Part shown: piece by piece, positions 32,695 to 42,800 of the stretch
How the letters are laid out: every line of letters starts with the position of its first letter
Position numbering within the stretch: the stretch's first letter is position 1
Source of the DNA: Phaeobacter inhibens DSM 16374
GTDB taxonomy: Bacteria; Pseudomonadota; Alphaproteobacteria; Rhodobacterales; Rhodobacteraceae
NCBI RefSeq assembly: GCF_000473105.1
Contig: NZ_KI421498.1
Span: 2,418,001-2,482,000 of the forward strand
DNA length: 64,000 nt
Direction: 5' to 3'
The notes under the pieces: generated by a model
What the model was told of the DNA's origin: nothing
What the model saw: only the letters and a program-made list of their open reading frames with translations
Database searches by the model: none
Made by a program: the position numbers and the translations under genes

Positions 32695-35609
32695 CAACCA
32701 TTGCAGGCATCGGCTTTACAGCCCCCTGGCTGCTGCTGGCGCTTCTGGCGCTACCACTGTTGTGGCTGCTGTTACGGGCGGTGCCCCCTGCCCCGCGCAC
32801 ACGCCTGTTTCCAGCGGTTACCCTGCTTCTGGGATTGCGCGACGACGACAGCCTGTCGGACCGCACCCCATGGTGGCTGCTCTTGCTGCGACTGATGGCC
32901 GTGGCGGCAGCCATTGTCGGGCTGGCGGGACCAGTTCTCAACCCCACCGCGACCCCGACCGGGCGTGGCCCGTTGCTGGTGGTGCTGGATGGCAGCTGGG
33001 CCGGCGCCCCGGACTGGGACCGCACCCGAGAGGAAATCGACCATCTTCTGGCTGAGGCCGGACGCGCTGATCGCCCGGTCGCCGTACTACGCCTGACCGC
33101 CCCCCAACCGCCTGAGTTCCAAAGCGCGGCAAGCTGGCGTCGTCAAATCATCGGTGAGGCACCGCAAGCCTGGCAGCCAACGCCGGAGCAACTGGCGCGT
33201 GCCCGGACCCAGATAGACACCCTTGAGGGTGGGTTTGACAGCCTCTGGTTCAGCGACGGGCTGACATATGCAGGCCGGGACGATCTGCTGGCGACGCTGC
33301 GCCAACGCGGTCGGCTGACCGTCTATGAACATGCCACCCCCCGGCTGGCACTGCGCCCGGTTGTTTATGTGGATGGCGCAATGGAAATCACCGTCGTTCG
33401 TAGCACCCCGCAGGCCGCCTCTGGCGACGGGAGGGGCGCAACAGGCCCCGGCGCAGGCGACGATCAAACCGTGACTGTCCTTGCCAAGGGGCCAGACCCG
33501 GGCGGCACCATGCGAACCCTCGGCTCAGTGACAGTGGATTTTGCCGACCCGGACAACACTTCCGCCGACGGCAGTGAAGCCACCGCCCGCCTATCTCTGC
33601 CCGCAGAGCTGCGCGCGCGCATCCGCCTGTTCGAGCTGCAGGGCCAAACCAGCGCTGGGGCCGTATCGCTCGCCGATGACGGGCTGCGCCGCCGTGAAGT
33701 GGCACTGATCTCAGCCCAAAGCGGTAACGAAGGTCTCGCCCTCCTCTCGCCTCTGCACTATCTGCGCAAGGCGCTGGCACCGACCGCTGATTTGCTTGAG
33801 GGCGGGCTAAGCGATCTTCTGCCCGCTAATCCCGACGTGATTGTCCTTGCCGACACCGCCCGTCTGCCCCCCGATCAGGAGGCGGCAGTGGTGGATTGGG
33901 CCTCTGACGGCGGGCTGCTGCTGCGTTTCGCCGGTCCCCGGCTGGCCGCCAGCGACACCGCCCGCACCGACGAAGAACCGCTACTGCCTGTGCGCCTGCG
34001 GATTGGTGGCCGCAGCATCGGCGGCGCCATGAGCTGGGGAGAACCGAAAACCCTGGCCCCCTTTGCCGAAGACTCTCCCTTTTTCGGGCTGAACATTCCC
34101 CCTGATGTCACCGTCAGTTCGCAAGTGGTCGCGCAGCCCGACCCCTCTCTGGCGGAGCGGGTGATCGCAGAACTCTCCGATGGCACACCGCTGGTCACCC
34201 GCAAGCCGCTTGGCAATGGTCAGATCGTATTGTTTCACGTGACCGCAAATGCGGAATGGAGCAGCCTGCCGCTCTCCGGTCTGTTTGTGCAGATGATGGA
34301 ACGGCTGGCGATTTCCTCCGGCTCCAAACCGGCGGAGGCCGTGGATCTGGAAGGCACCACATGGGCACCCCTTCAGGTGCTGGACGGCTTTGGTGATCTC
34401 TTCGATGCAGATGCGCTGCCCGGTGTGGCCGGGCCAGATCTGATCGCCGCCACAGCAGGACCTGAGCTGCAACCCGGGCTCTATCAAAACGGCGACCGGC
34501 GGATCGCACGCAATGTGATGCGCACAGAGGATCAGCTAACTCCGGCGCAGTGGCCCCTCAGCCTCCCTGTCAACGGCTATGGGGCCACGCCCGAACGCCC
34601 GCTGGGTGGCCTGCTGATCAGCCTCGCCCTCCTTCTCCTGGCCCTTGATGTGATTGCGGCCCTGTTGCTCTCCGGGCTTCTGCCACGCCAGCCGCAGACC
34701 TCAGCGAGCAAGATGCGCAACATGATCTCGCTTCTGCTGTTGGCCACCTCCGTCTGGGTCATCAGCCCCGGTCACGACACGCGCAGCCACGCCCAAGGCA
34801 ACGCCATCGCGATTGAGGAGGTTACCCCCTCCCCCCCGTCTGATCCCGCAGCTGATGCCTTGGCCGCAGAGCGAGCAGCCGAGCTGACACTGGCCCATGT
34901 GCTGACCGGCGACCCCCAGGTCGATCAACTGGCGCGTGACGGTTTGCAGGGGCTGTCCAACACGCTGCGGTTCCGCACCTCGGTCGAGCCCGCCCCCCCC
35001 GCCACTGTTGATCTGGAGCGCGACGAGCTGGCCTTCTACCCACTGCTCTACTGGCCGGTGACCGCCAATCAGGCGATGCCCTCGGGCGCGGCCTATGACC
35101 GGCTCAACACCTATTTGCGTACCGGCGGGATGATCCTCTTTGACACCCGCGATGCCGATCTGACCCGCGCCGGGGCCAGCAGCCCCGCCGGACGCCGCCT
35201 GCAACAGTTGGCACTGCGGCTGGATGTACCACCGCTGGAGCCACTGCCCGCCGACCATGTGCTGACCCGCGCTTTCTACCTGCTGCAGGATTTCCCCGGA
35301 CGCCACAACCGCGGCGCCGTCTGGGTCGAAGCCGCGCCCGCTGACGCCCAACAGGTCGAAGGCATCCCATTTCGCAACCTCAACGATGGTGTTACGCCGG
35401 TTGTTATCGGTGGCAACGATTGGGCCGCCGCCTGGGCCGTGGACGACAATGGCCGCCCCCTGCTGCCGGTTGGGCGCGGCTACGCGGGCGAGCGTCAGCG
35501 CGAACTGGCCTACCGTTTTGGTGTCAATCTGGTGATGCATGTGCTGACCGGGAATTACAAATCCGATCAGGTGCATGTCCCGGCTCTGCTTGATCGGTTG
35601 GGGCAATGA
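32691..35609 (+). CDS. BatA-N / DUF4159 domain membrane protein
   Basis: A 972-residue protein. The N-terminus (FTAPWLLLALLALPLLWLLLRAVPPAPRTRLFPAVTLLLGL) is the aerotolerance-regulator N-terminal domain with two membrane helices, the second being WLLLLRLMAVAAAIVGLAGPVL. A vWA-like periplasmic region follows (LLVVLDGSWAGAPDWDRTREEI). Another membrane segment lies near 650-670 (GGLLISLALLLLALDVIAALLLSGLL), then a further hydrophobic stretch, and the last 200 residues are DUF4159 (AFYPLLYWPVTANQAMPSGAAYDRLNTYLRTGGMILFDTRDAD), a glutamine-amidotransferase-like fold. It overlaps the DUF58 gene by four bases. The family is linked to MoxR operons; the molecular function is unknown. Confidence 0.87.
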   Translation: MTTIAGIGFTAPWLLLALLALPLLWLLLRAVPPAPRTRLFPAVTLLLGLRDDDSLSDRTPWWLLLLRLMAVAAAIVGLAGPVLNPTATPTGRGPLLVVLDGSWAGAPDWDRTREEIDHLLAEAGRADRPVAVLRLTAPQPPEFQSAASWRRQIIGEAPQAWQPTPEQLARARTQIDTLEGGFDSLWFSDGLTYAGRDDLLATLRQRGRLTVYEHATPRLALRPVVYVDGAMEITVVRSTPQAASGDGRGATGPGAGDDQTVTVLAKGPDPGGTMRTLGSVTVDFADPDNTSADGSEATARLSLPAELRARIRLFELQGQTSAGAVSLADDGLRRREVALISAQSGNEGLALLSPLHYLRKALAPTADLLEGGLSDLLPANPDVIVLADTARLPPDQEAAVVDWASDGGLLLRFAGPRLAASDTARTDEEPLLPVRLRIGGRSIGGAMSWGEPKTLAPFAEDSPFFGLNIPPDVTVSSQVVAQPDPSLAERVIAELSDGTPLVTRKPLGNGQIVLFHVTANAEWSSLPLSGLFVQMMERLAISSGSKPAEAVDLEGTTWAPLQVLDGFGDLFDADALPGVAGPDLIAATAGPELQPGLYQNGDRRIARNVMRTEDQLTPAQWPLSLPVNGYGATPERPLGGLLISLALLLLALDVIAALLLSGLLPRQPQTSASKMRNMISLLLLATSVWVISPGHDTRSHAQGNAIAIEEVTPSPPSDPAADALAAERAAELTLAHVLTGDPQVDQLARDGLQGLSNTLRFRTSVEPAPPATVDLERDELAFYPLLYWPVTANQAMPSGAAYDRLNTYLRTGGMILFDTRDADLTRAGASSPAGRRLQQLALRLDVPPLEPLPADHVLTRAFYLLQDFPGRHNRGAVWVEAAPADAQQVEGIPFRNLNDGVTPVVIGGNDWAAAWAVDDNGRPLLPVGRGYAGERQRELAYRFGVNLVMHVLTGNYKSDQVHVPALLDRLGQ

Positions 35610-35624
35610 TATGAGGCTGGATAA

Positions 35625-37685
35625 ATGACGCAGACCATCCTCTTCGACCCGCTGGTCCCCTGGTCTGTGATCTGGCTGCTGGCGGCCCTTACCACGGCAG
35701 TACTCACTCTCGCGGTCTGGAAACGTCTGGCCGGATGGCCCATGCGCGCCCTTGCTGCCCTCGTCCTGATCGGCGCCCTCAGCGGTCCGGTCTACCAGAT
35801 CGAGGATCGCGCCCCGCTCAATGATATCGTGCTGGTGCTGGAGGACAAAACTGCCAGCCAAGCCCTTTCCGACCGTCCAGAACAGACCAGCGTCGCCGTG
35901 ACAGCGCTGGAAACCGCGCTCGCCCAGCGGGCCAATACCGAGGTCCGCCGGATCCCGATCGACAGCATACCAGCGCGCGAGGGCCGCAGCGACAACAGCG
36001 GCACCCTCCTGATGGGCGCGCTGGCAGAGGCGCTGGCCAATGTGCCACGCGGACGGGTCGCCGGGATCATTGCGATCAGCGATGGTCAGATCCATGACGT
36101 CGCACAAACCCCGGCCCTGCCTGCCCCGCTGCATCTGCTACTGACCGGCCGCCCCGGTGATTGGGACCGGCGGCTGATCGTGAAGAACGCCCCCAGTTTT
36201 GCCATCATCGGTGAACCGGTGACGCTGACCCTCAGGATTGAGGATCAGGGCGATGCTCCGACAGCGGGCGACCTGGCGGAACTGGCGATTTCCATCGGCG
36301 GCGCCGAGCCTCAGCGCTTCAACCTGCCCGTTGGTGTCGATTTCGACCTGCCGCTGACCCTGCCTCATGGCGGACGCAATGTGATCCAATTTACCGTCCC
36401 CACCGCCGAAGGCGAGCTCACAGATCGTAACAATGCCGCGCTGGTCCAGATCAACGGTGTCCGCGACCGCCTGCGTGTGTTGCTGGTCTCCGGCGAGCCG
36501 CATCCCGGCGGGCGCACGTGGCGCAATCTGCTGAAATCCGACAGCGCCGTGGATCTTGTACATTTCACCATCCTGCGCCCCCCGGAAAAACAGGATGGTG
36601 TACCGGTGGATGAGCTGTCGCTGATTGCCTTCCCCACGCGGGAGCTGTTTCTGGAGAAGATCAACGATTTCGATCTGATCATCTTTGACCGTTATAAGCG
36701 CCGTGGCATCCTGCCCGCGATCTACCTCGACAATGTGGCCGATTACGTGCAGCGCGGTGGCGCCGTTCTTGTCGCTGCGGGGCCGGATTTTGCCAGCGCC
36801 GACAGTATCTATCGCTCACCGCTCTCCAGCATTCTGCCCGCCAGCCCTTCGGCGCGGGTCCTGGAACGGGCCTACCGGCCCGAGATCACCGACCTCGGCC
36901 AGCGCCATCCTGTCACCGCTGATCTGACCGGCGCTGCTGATTGGGGTCGCTGGTTGCGCCAGATCGAAGTCGACGTGCCCGAAGGCCATGTTTTGATGAG
37001 CGGCGTCGACTCCCGTCCCCTGCTTGTGTTGAACCGCGTCGAGGAAGGGCGGGTGGCGCTTTTGGCCTCGGATCATGCCTGGCTCTGGAGCCGGGGATAC
37101 GAGGGCGGCGGCCCACAGCTGGAACTGCTGCGCCGCCTTGCTCACTGGATGATGAAAGAGCCGGAGCTGGAGGAGGATGTCCTCTCCGCCGAGGCCACCG
37201 GCCAGCGTATGCGTATTCAGCGCCGCAGTCTCGACGCGGATGTCGGCGAGGTCACCGTCACCGCCCCGGATGGCAACACCGCGATGGTCACCCTGACCCA
37301 GACCGCACCCGGCCGGTGGGAAGGCCGCTATGAAGGGCCGGAACCCGGTCTTTACCGGCTGAAAGAGGGTGAGCAATCCACCGTGATCGGCCTCGGCCCT
37401 GCGGCCCCGCGCGAATTCGAACAGACCATCGCCACCGGGGAGATCATGGCCGCCGCTGTGGCCCAGACACGCGGCGGCGTGCGGTCGCTTCATGATGGCA
37501 TACCCAGCCTGCGCAACGTACGCGCCGGACGTGTTGCAGCAGGGCGCGGCTGGATCGGCCTGACACCGCGTGACGCCTATCGTACCACCTCGGTCAGGCA
37601 GACGCCGCTGCTGCCCGCCTGGCTGGTTCTGCTGATGGCCAGCGCTGCGATCATCGCTGGCTGGCTGCGCGAGGGGCGGCGCTGA
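35625..37685 (+). CDS. Large membrane protein of the MoxR operon, glutamine-amidotransferase-like fold
   Basis: A 686-residue protein with two N-terminal membrane helices (WSVIWLLAALTTAVLTLAVW, MRALAALVLIGALSGPVYQ), a vWA-like stretch (DIVLVLEDKTASQALSD..., RVAGIIAISDGQIHDV), an Ig-like segment (ITVTLRIEDQGDAPTAG-type beta region), a class-I amidotransferase-like domain (LRVLLVSGEPHPGGRTWRNLLKSD..., LIIFDRYKRRGILPAIYLDNVADYVQRGGAVLVAAG) and a single C-terminal helix (LLPAWLVLLMASAAIIAGWL). No catalytic Cys-His-Glu triad is seen. It follows the DUF4159 gene by 15 bp and ends the operon, converging with pbpC. Confidence 0.82.
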   Translation: MTQTILFDPLVPWSVIWLLAALTTAVLTLAVWKRLAGWPMRALAALVLIGALSGPVYQIEDRAPLNDIVLVLEDKTASQALSDRPEQTSVAVTALETALAQRANTEVRRIPIDSIPAREGRSDNSGTLLMGALAEALANVPRGRVAGIIAISDGQIHDVAQTPALPAPLHLLLTGRPGDWDRRLIVKNAPSFAIIGEPVTLTLRIEDQGDAPTAGDLAELAISIGGAEPQRFNLPVGVDFDLPLTLPHGGRNVIQFTVPTAEGELTDRNNAALVQINGVRDRLRVLLVSGEPHPGGRTWRNLLKSDSAVDLVHFTILRPPEKQDGVPVDELSLIAFPTRELFLEKINDFDLIIFDRYKRRGILPAIYLDNVADYVQRGGAVLVAAGPDFASADSIYRSPLSSILPASPSARVLERAYRPEITDLGQRHPVTADLTGAADWGRWLRQIEVDVPEGHVLMSGVDSRPLLVLNRVEEGRVALLASDHAWLWSRGYEGGGPQLELLRRLAHWMMKEPELEEDVLSAEATGQRMRIQRRSLDADVGEVTVTAPDGNTAMVTLTQTAPGRWEGRYEGPEPGLYRLKEGEQSTVIGLGPAAPREFEQTIATGEIMAAAVAQTRGGVRSLHDGIPSLRNVRAGRVAAGRGWIGLTPRDAYRTTSVRQTPLLPAWLVLLMASAAIIAGWLREGRR

Positions 37686-37709
37686 TCCCACATTCCAGCA
37701 ACCTCACAG

Positions 37710-39800
37710 CTACTCATCCGGGCGGGTGATGCGCACCCGTGCCTGATCCGATCTGCCGTTACGGTCAACAACCACCAGCGTTGAAAACCCGCGTTCCAGC
37801 CCCAGCAGATCGATGCTGCGACGGCGAGCACCAGTCACCACCGGTGTCTGATTGGCCAGCACCAGAAACGGCGCCTCGCCGCCCTTGATCCGCAGGGTCA
37901 TTTGCCCGCCCTCAGCCAGCAACAGAGCCGCCCCATCCGGGGGAAAGGCCAGCTGCAGGCGCTCACCGGGCGGGCCACCAACACCCCCCCTGTCAAAGCG
38001 CTGCAACGGCAACGGCAGCTCCGCCGTAGCGACGCGCAGGGTAGAGGCCGGTGCGGCTGGAAAGGGGGTAAACCCGCGTCCAATCCGCCCAAAGGCCTCA
38101 AACAACAGTGGCGCCGCCAACTCCGCTCCAAAGGCTCCCGGCACCGGCGTGCCATCCGCCCGTCCCAGCCAGACCCCCACCACATAGCGGCCATCCCATC
38201 CGATCGCCCAGGTATCGCGGTGCCCGTAGGATGTTCCGGTCTTATAGGCCACCATACCCGCAGGCGCCCCGGCTGGAGGCGGCACACCGCGCAGAATATC
38301 GCCGATCTGCCAGGCAGAGACCTTGCTCATCAGACGCGGCATCCGATCATAAGGGGCCTGCAGGCGCGCCCGCAACCGGGGGCCTTGCCCGCCAGCCGCC
38401 AGCCCAGCGTAGACCTGCACCAGATCACGCAGCGACACGCCGACCCCGCCCAGCGCCACGGCCAGCCCCGGCTTGCCGCCCGGCAACCGGGGGCGTGCGC
38501 CGCCCCGCCGCAACGCTGACATCAGCCGCGCCGGGCCCAATGCCTGCGTCAGCTGTATCACCGGTGTGTTCAGCGACAGCTGCAGCGCCCGCCGTATCCG
38601 CAGATCCCCCCGGAAGCGGCCGTCGAAATTCTGTGGCGCATAACCATCGATATCAATCGGCCCGTCGTGGATCAGCGTCTCAGGATGGGCCAGCCCCTGA
38701 TCAAAAGCGAGACCGTAAACCAACGGTTTCAGCGTCGATCCGGGGGAACGTGGGGCCCGTGTCATATCCACAAACCCCTGCCGCAGATCATCGCGGTACC
38801 CAGACGATCCGACAGAGGCGAGGATCTCGCCGCTCTGGTGATCCGCCACCAGCACCGCCGCCGAGAGCCTGGCATCCTGCCGCGCCACGCTTTCCGTCAG
38901 CAGCTGCGCCAGACGCTGCTGCAGTCCCGCTTCCAGGGTCAGATCAATTCGCGCCTGCTCCGGTGTCTCTGCCACCAGATAATCCGCCAGATGTGGCGCC
39001 AGCTGAGGAAAAACCCGCATGCCCCGTGGCATCGGCGCCTGTGCCGCGGTCTCTGCTGCGTCAGCAGCCAGCACCCCGGCATTGCGCATCCGCTGCAACA
39101 CACGATTGCGGGCCCGGCGCGCGTCTTCCGGCATACGATCCGGGCGGCGCGCCTCCGGTGCCTGCGGCAGCGCCACCAGCAACGCCGCTTCGGCGGGGGT
39201 GAGCCGCGACGGCTCTTTGCCGAACCAGGCATAGCTCGCCGCACGCACCCCTTCGATGTTGCCGCCAAACGGCGCGTGGATCAGATACAGTTCTAAAATC
39301 TGGGCCTTGCTGAGGCGACGTTCTAAGGCCAGCGCCAACCGAATCTGCCGCAGCTTGCCCGCCCAGCGCCCGGTACTCCCATCCTCCAGCAGTCGCGCCA
39401 CCTGCATGCTCAGCGTTGACCCGCCCGAAACCACCCGCCCCTGCCACAGGGCCTGTGCCGCCGCCCGCAATAGCGCCAGCGCATCGACACCATTGTGGTC
39501 ATAGAACCGCTTGTCTTCATATCGCAGCAACATTGCGCGATAGCCTGCATCGACCTGATCCACGGTTACAGCCATACGCCAGATCCCATCCGCCACCGGA
39601 TAGGCCCGCAACAATTGGCCATTGCGGTCACGCAACTCTGTCGCGGTCTCCGCCAGCGTGGCGGGCATCGGTGTCTTCTCGACCCAGGCGTTGAAGGCCA
39701 CAACGCCGATCACCACCGCCGCACATAGGCCAGACAAGCCTCCAGCCCACCAACGCCACCGACGAGGTCGACGCGAGGCCGGTTCCGACAGGGGGATCAC
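37710..39800 (-). CDS. pbpC: Penicillin-binding protein 1C
   Basis: A class A PBP of 696 residues combining glycosyltransferase and transpeptidase. One membrane anchor (GLSGLCAAVVIGVVAFNAWV) is followed by the glycosyltransferase domain with RYEDKRFYDHNGVDALALLRAA and GGSTLSMQVARLLE. The transpeptidase has the serine motif SPGSTLKPLVYGLAFDQG (near residue 355), the SLN-type motif LSLNTPVIQL, and KTGTSYGHRDTWAIGWDG. The C-terminal about 90 residues are the PBP1C-specific domain (QLAFPPDGAALLL..., APFLVLANQTPV). It starts with GTG inside the stop of the macroglobulin gene (GTGA overlap), the well-known pbpC/yfhM pairing. Confidence 0.95.
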   Translation of the reverse strand: MIPLSEPASRRPRRWRWWAGGLSGLCAAVVIGVVAFNAWVEKTPMPATLAETATELRDRNGQLLRAYPVADGIWRMAVTVDQVDAGYRAMLLRYEDKRFYDHNGVDALALLRAAAQALWQGRVVSGGSTLSMQVARLLEDGSTGRWAGKLRQIRLALALERRLSKAQILELYLIHAPFGGNIEGVRAASYAWFGKEPSRLTPAEAALLVALPQAPEARRPDRMPEDARRARNRVLQRMRNAGVLAADAAETAAQAPMPRGMRVFPQLAPHLADYLVAETPEQARIDLTLEAGLQQRLAQLLTESVARQDARLSAAVLVADHQSGEILASVGSSGYRDDLRQGFVDMTRAPRSPGSTLKPLVYGLAFDQGLAHPETLIHDGPIDIDGYAPQNFDGRFRGDLRIRRALQLSLNTPVIQLTQALGPARLMSALRRGGARPRLPGGKPGLAVALGGVGVSLRDLVQVYAGLAAGGQGPRLRARLQAPYDRMPRLMSKVSAWQIGDILRGVPPPAGAPAGMVAYKTGTSYGHRDTWAIGWDGRYVVGVWLGRADGTPVPGAFGAELAAPLLFEAFGRIGRGFTPFPAAPASTLRVATAELPLPLQRFDRGGVGGPPGERLQLAFPPDGAALLLAEGGQMTLRIKGGEAPFLVLANQTPVVTGARRRSIDLLGLERGFSTLVVVDRNGRSDQARVRITRPDE

Positions 39801-42800
39801 CGGACCTGGACGCGGCCCGTCGCGGTGCGGGCGCGATAGGCAGGCCGGTACATATCCTCAACCGAAGCCGCCGGATGATGGAACAGACCCGGCGTTACCG
39901 CGCGCGCCACATAGGCCAGCGTCACCGGAGCGCCCGCCTCCCCATCGCGTCCACGCCGCAGGTCGACCGCCGCCAGAAACCGGTCCGCACGGAACTCGGC
40001 ATGGCGGGCCTCGCTTAGCGTGAGCCAGTCGAGACCGCGCACATCACCGGACCGCAGCAAACTCGGATTGTCGATCTCAAGCCCCGCAGGCAGCGGATCA
40101 TTGATCATCAATCGTGCGCCAGCCGGCTCAAACGGAACCACCCGCAGCACCGCGACAAACCGGTCACCGACGGTGAACTGGTCCGGGACCAACGCCTCGC
40201 CTTCCATCGAATAGTAACTGCGTTCGATACTGAACCCGGTCCCTCCCGCAGGGGCCGTGACCAGCGGTACACCCAGCGTGGTCAGCGTGATGTCCACATC
40301 CTTGCCGGAGGCAGCAGTCAGCGCCAGCGGGTCCCGATCCTGATCCCCCTCCAGCACCTCAACCATGGGTCCATTCACCGTTTGACCATTGATCAGCAGC
40401 CCGGATCCGCCATCCCCACCGATCAGCGCATGGGCCGCCATCAGCGTCCAGGCGCTTTCCTGTGTGGAGAGCAGCTGACCATCCCCGACCAGTCCCGCAC
40501 TCAGGGCGCGACGATCCACCGCCTCGGACCCGGCCTCACTGGCAAGGGCCAGAACCCCGGCCTGATCGCGGCGCAGGCTGCCGTAGTCGGCTCGCCACAG
40601 TGTCGGATCAGGAGCGGCGCGATGCAGCATCGCGGCGGCACGGGCGAACATCTGATCTGCCCGACGCTGATCACCATAGGCCGCCAGAGCCGCCCCCACC
40701 TGCGCCACTGACAACGGCGTGGCGAAATCACCGGCCTTCACATCCGCATAGTAGCGCAGATCCCCCATTGCCGCCTCACCTTCGCGGGCCAGAACCAACA
40801 GCGCATAGGCGATATCCTCGCCTCCATTGTCAAAATCGGGCGCGTAGTTCACCCGGTTGCGCAGATTGTCCAGCGCCTGACGGAACCGTGTCTCAGCCAC
40901 CTGATAGCCCTGCGCCCGTGCGCGACTTAGAAAATCACTGGCATAGGCATCCAGCCAGAAATCGCCACTTTCTGCACGCCACAAACCAAAGCCACCGTTG
41001 CTGGCTTGGCGCGCCAGCACCTGCCGGATGGCGCTGTCGATCTTTGCGGTGACCTCAGGCGCGCCCCCCAGCCCCGCAGCCTTTGCCACCGATGACAGAT
41101 ACAACAGCGGCAATGCGCGCGAGGTCACCTGTTCGGTGCAGCCATAGGGGTAGAGATCCAACCCATTGAGCAGCCCCGGCACATCAAACCGCGCCAATGG
41201 CCCCGCAGACATCACCGCCCGCGCACTCTCCGGTCGCAACCCGGTAAAGACGTCAGAGGAGAACAGGAAACTGTTCCCCGCCGCCAACTGGAAGCGGCGG
41301 GTGGTCGCGACCATCGGATCATTGGCCCGCACCGGCAGGCGCAGGGTCTGAATCAGGGTCTCTCCCTCAGCGGTGGTCAGCGTCAGTTCAATCTCAGGGT
41401 CGCCAACGGACAGCGCCGCAACGGGCAGGATCACAGTCTCGCTGCCGCCGGGTGCCAGTACAAGCGATTGGGGCAGCGCGCTGATCTCCAACCCCGCGCC
41501 AAGGGTACGGGCCGCAAGCTCCAGTCGACCGGCAGGGCCGTCCGCATGGGTGACCTCGATCTGCACCCGGCTGCTATCCCCCGGCGCCAGGAACCGCGGT
41601 GCCGTCACACTGACCACAACCGGATCCCGAACCAGCATGTCTTCAGCTGCCTGCCCAACCGCGCTCTGCGACCAGGCGACCGCCATCACCCGCACCGTCC
41701 CATTAAAAGGCGACAGCGTGATCGGCACCTCGGCGCGCCCCTCCGCATCAAGCTTCACCGGGCCGGAAAACACGGCCATCAGATCTTGCGTCGGCGGTGG
41801 CGACTGCAACCGCATCCCGGCGCCCGCATCCCCACCCGAACGCACCCGGCCAAGCGCGCCGGTGCCAGTCTCAATCAACCGCCCGTATAAATCGCGCAGT
41901 TCCATCCCCAGCCGCCGCTGGCCATAGTAATGCGCCGATGGATCCGGGCTCTGAAATCCGGTCAGGTTCAGAATCCCCAGATCAACCGCTGCCAGTGTCA
42001 GCCAGACCTCTTCACCGGGGGCGGCACCGCGCACCTCAACCTTGGCCAGCTCGGTCCTGCGTGGTCGGGCCACCTCGGGCAGGTCTAACACCACCTGAAG
42101 TTCCTGTCCGGGGCGATTGACCGTGGCATGCGCCAGCCCCAGCGCCCGGGTCGGACTTCGATCTGCCTTGCCCGCCAGCGGCTGTACCACCATGGCAGAG
42201 ACATAGGCGCCACTGCCCCAATCAGCAGCAACGCTCAGCGGGATCACCGTTTCCCCGGCGGGCACCTCGACCATTTGACGACTGATCAACCGGTTCGACA
42301 TCACCGAGACCAGTGCGGTTCCGGCGCCACGGCTCACCACGCGCAGGCGTGCGGTATCCCCCGGCTTATAGCTGTCACGATCCAATGACACCTCCAGCTG
42401 GTCCGGCTTATCCGCCCCCTCGTCCGGGACGTACCAGCCTGCATAGAAGTCACTGGACGCCGCGACATAGGGCACGCCCTGATGCTCTACCACCAACTCA
42501 TATCTGCCCCAGTCAACCGGCTGTTCCAGCACCAGTGGCGTGGCGGCATTCACCTTCGCCGCGCCGGTTGCAACACGGCTGCGGCGGGTCGTTGGTTCCC
42601 AATTCCAGTTCCCGTAAAGCTGATACCACTGATAGCGGGTTTCCACCCGGTTCAGCGTCCATGTCACCGGCATATCCTGCGGGCTGCCATCCGGAGCCAG
42701 CGCGACAATGGAAAACCGCGCCGCAGCACCTTCCGCGACAACATCCTCAAACAGCGGCTTGATGCCAATCACCGGACCGTCCGGCGGCAGGGCCACGCTC

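Noticed and set aside
38108-39202. 364-codon plus-strand frame opposite pbpC
   Set aside because: Composition is almost only Pro, Ala, Arg and Ser, the signature of the antisense frame of a GC-rich gene; pbpC has full motif support on the other strand.
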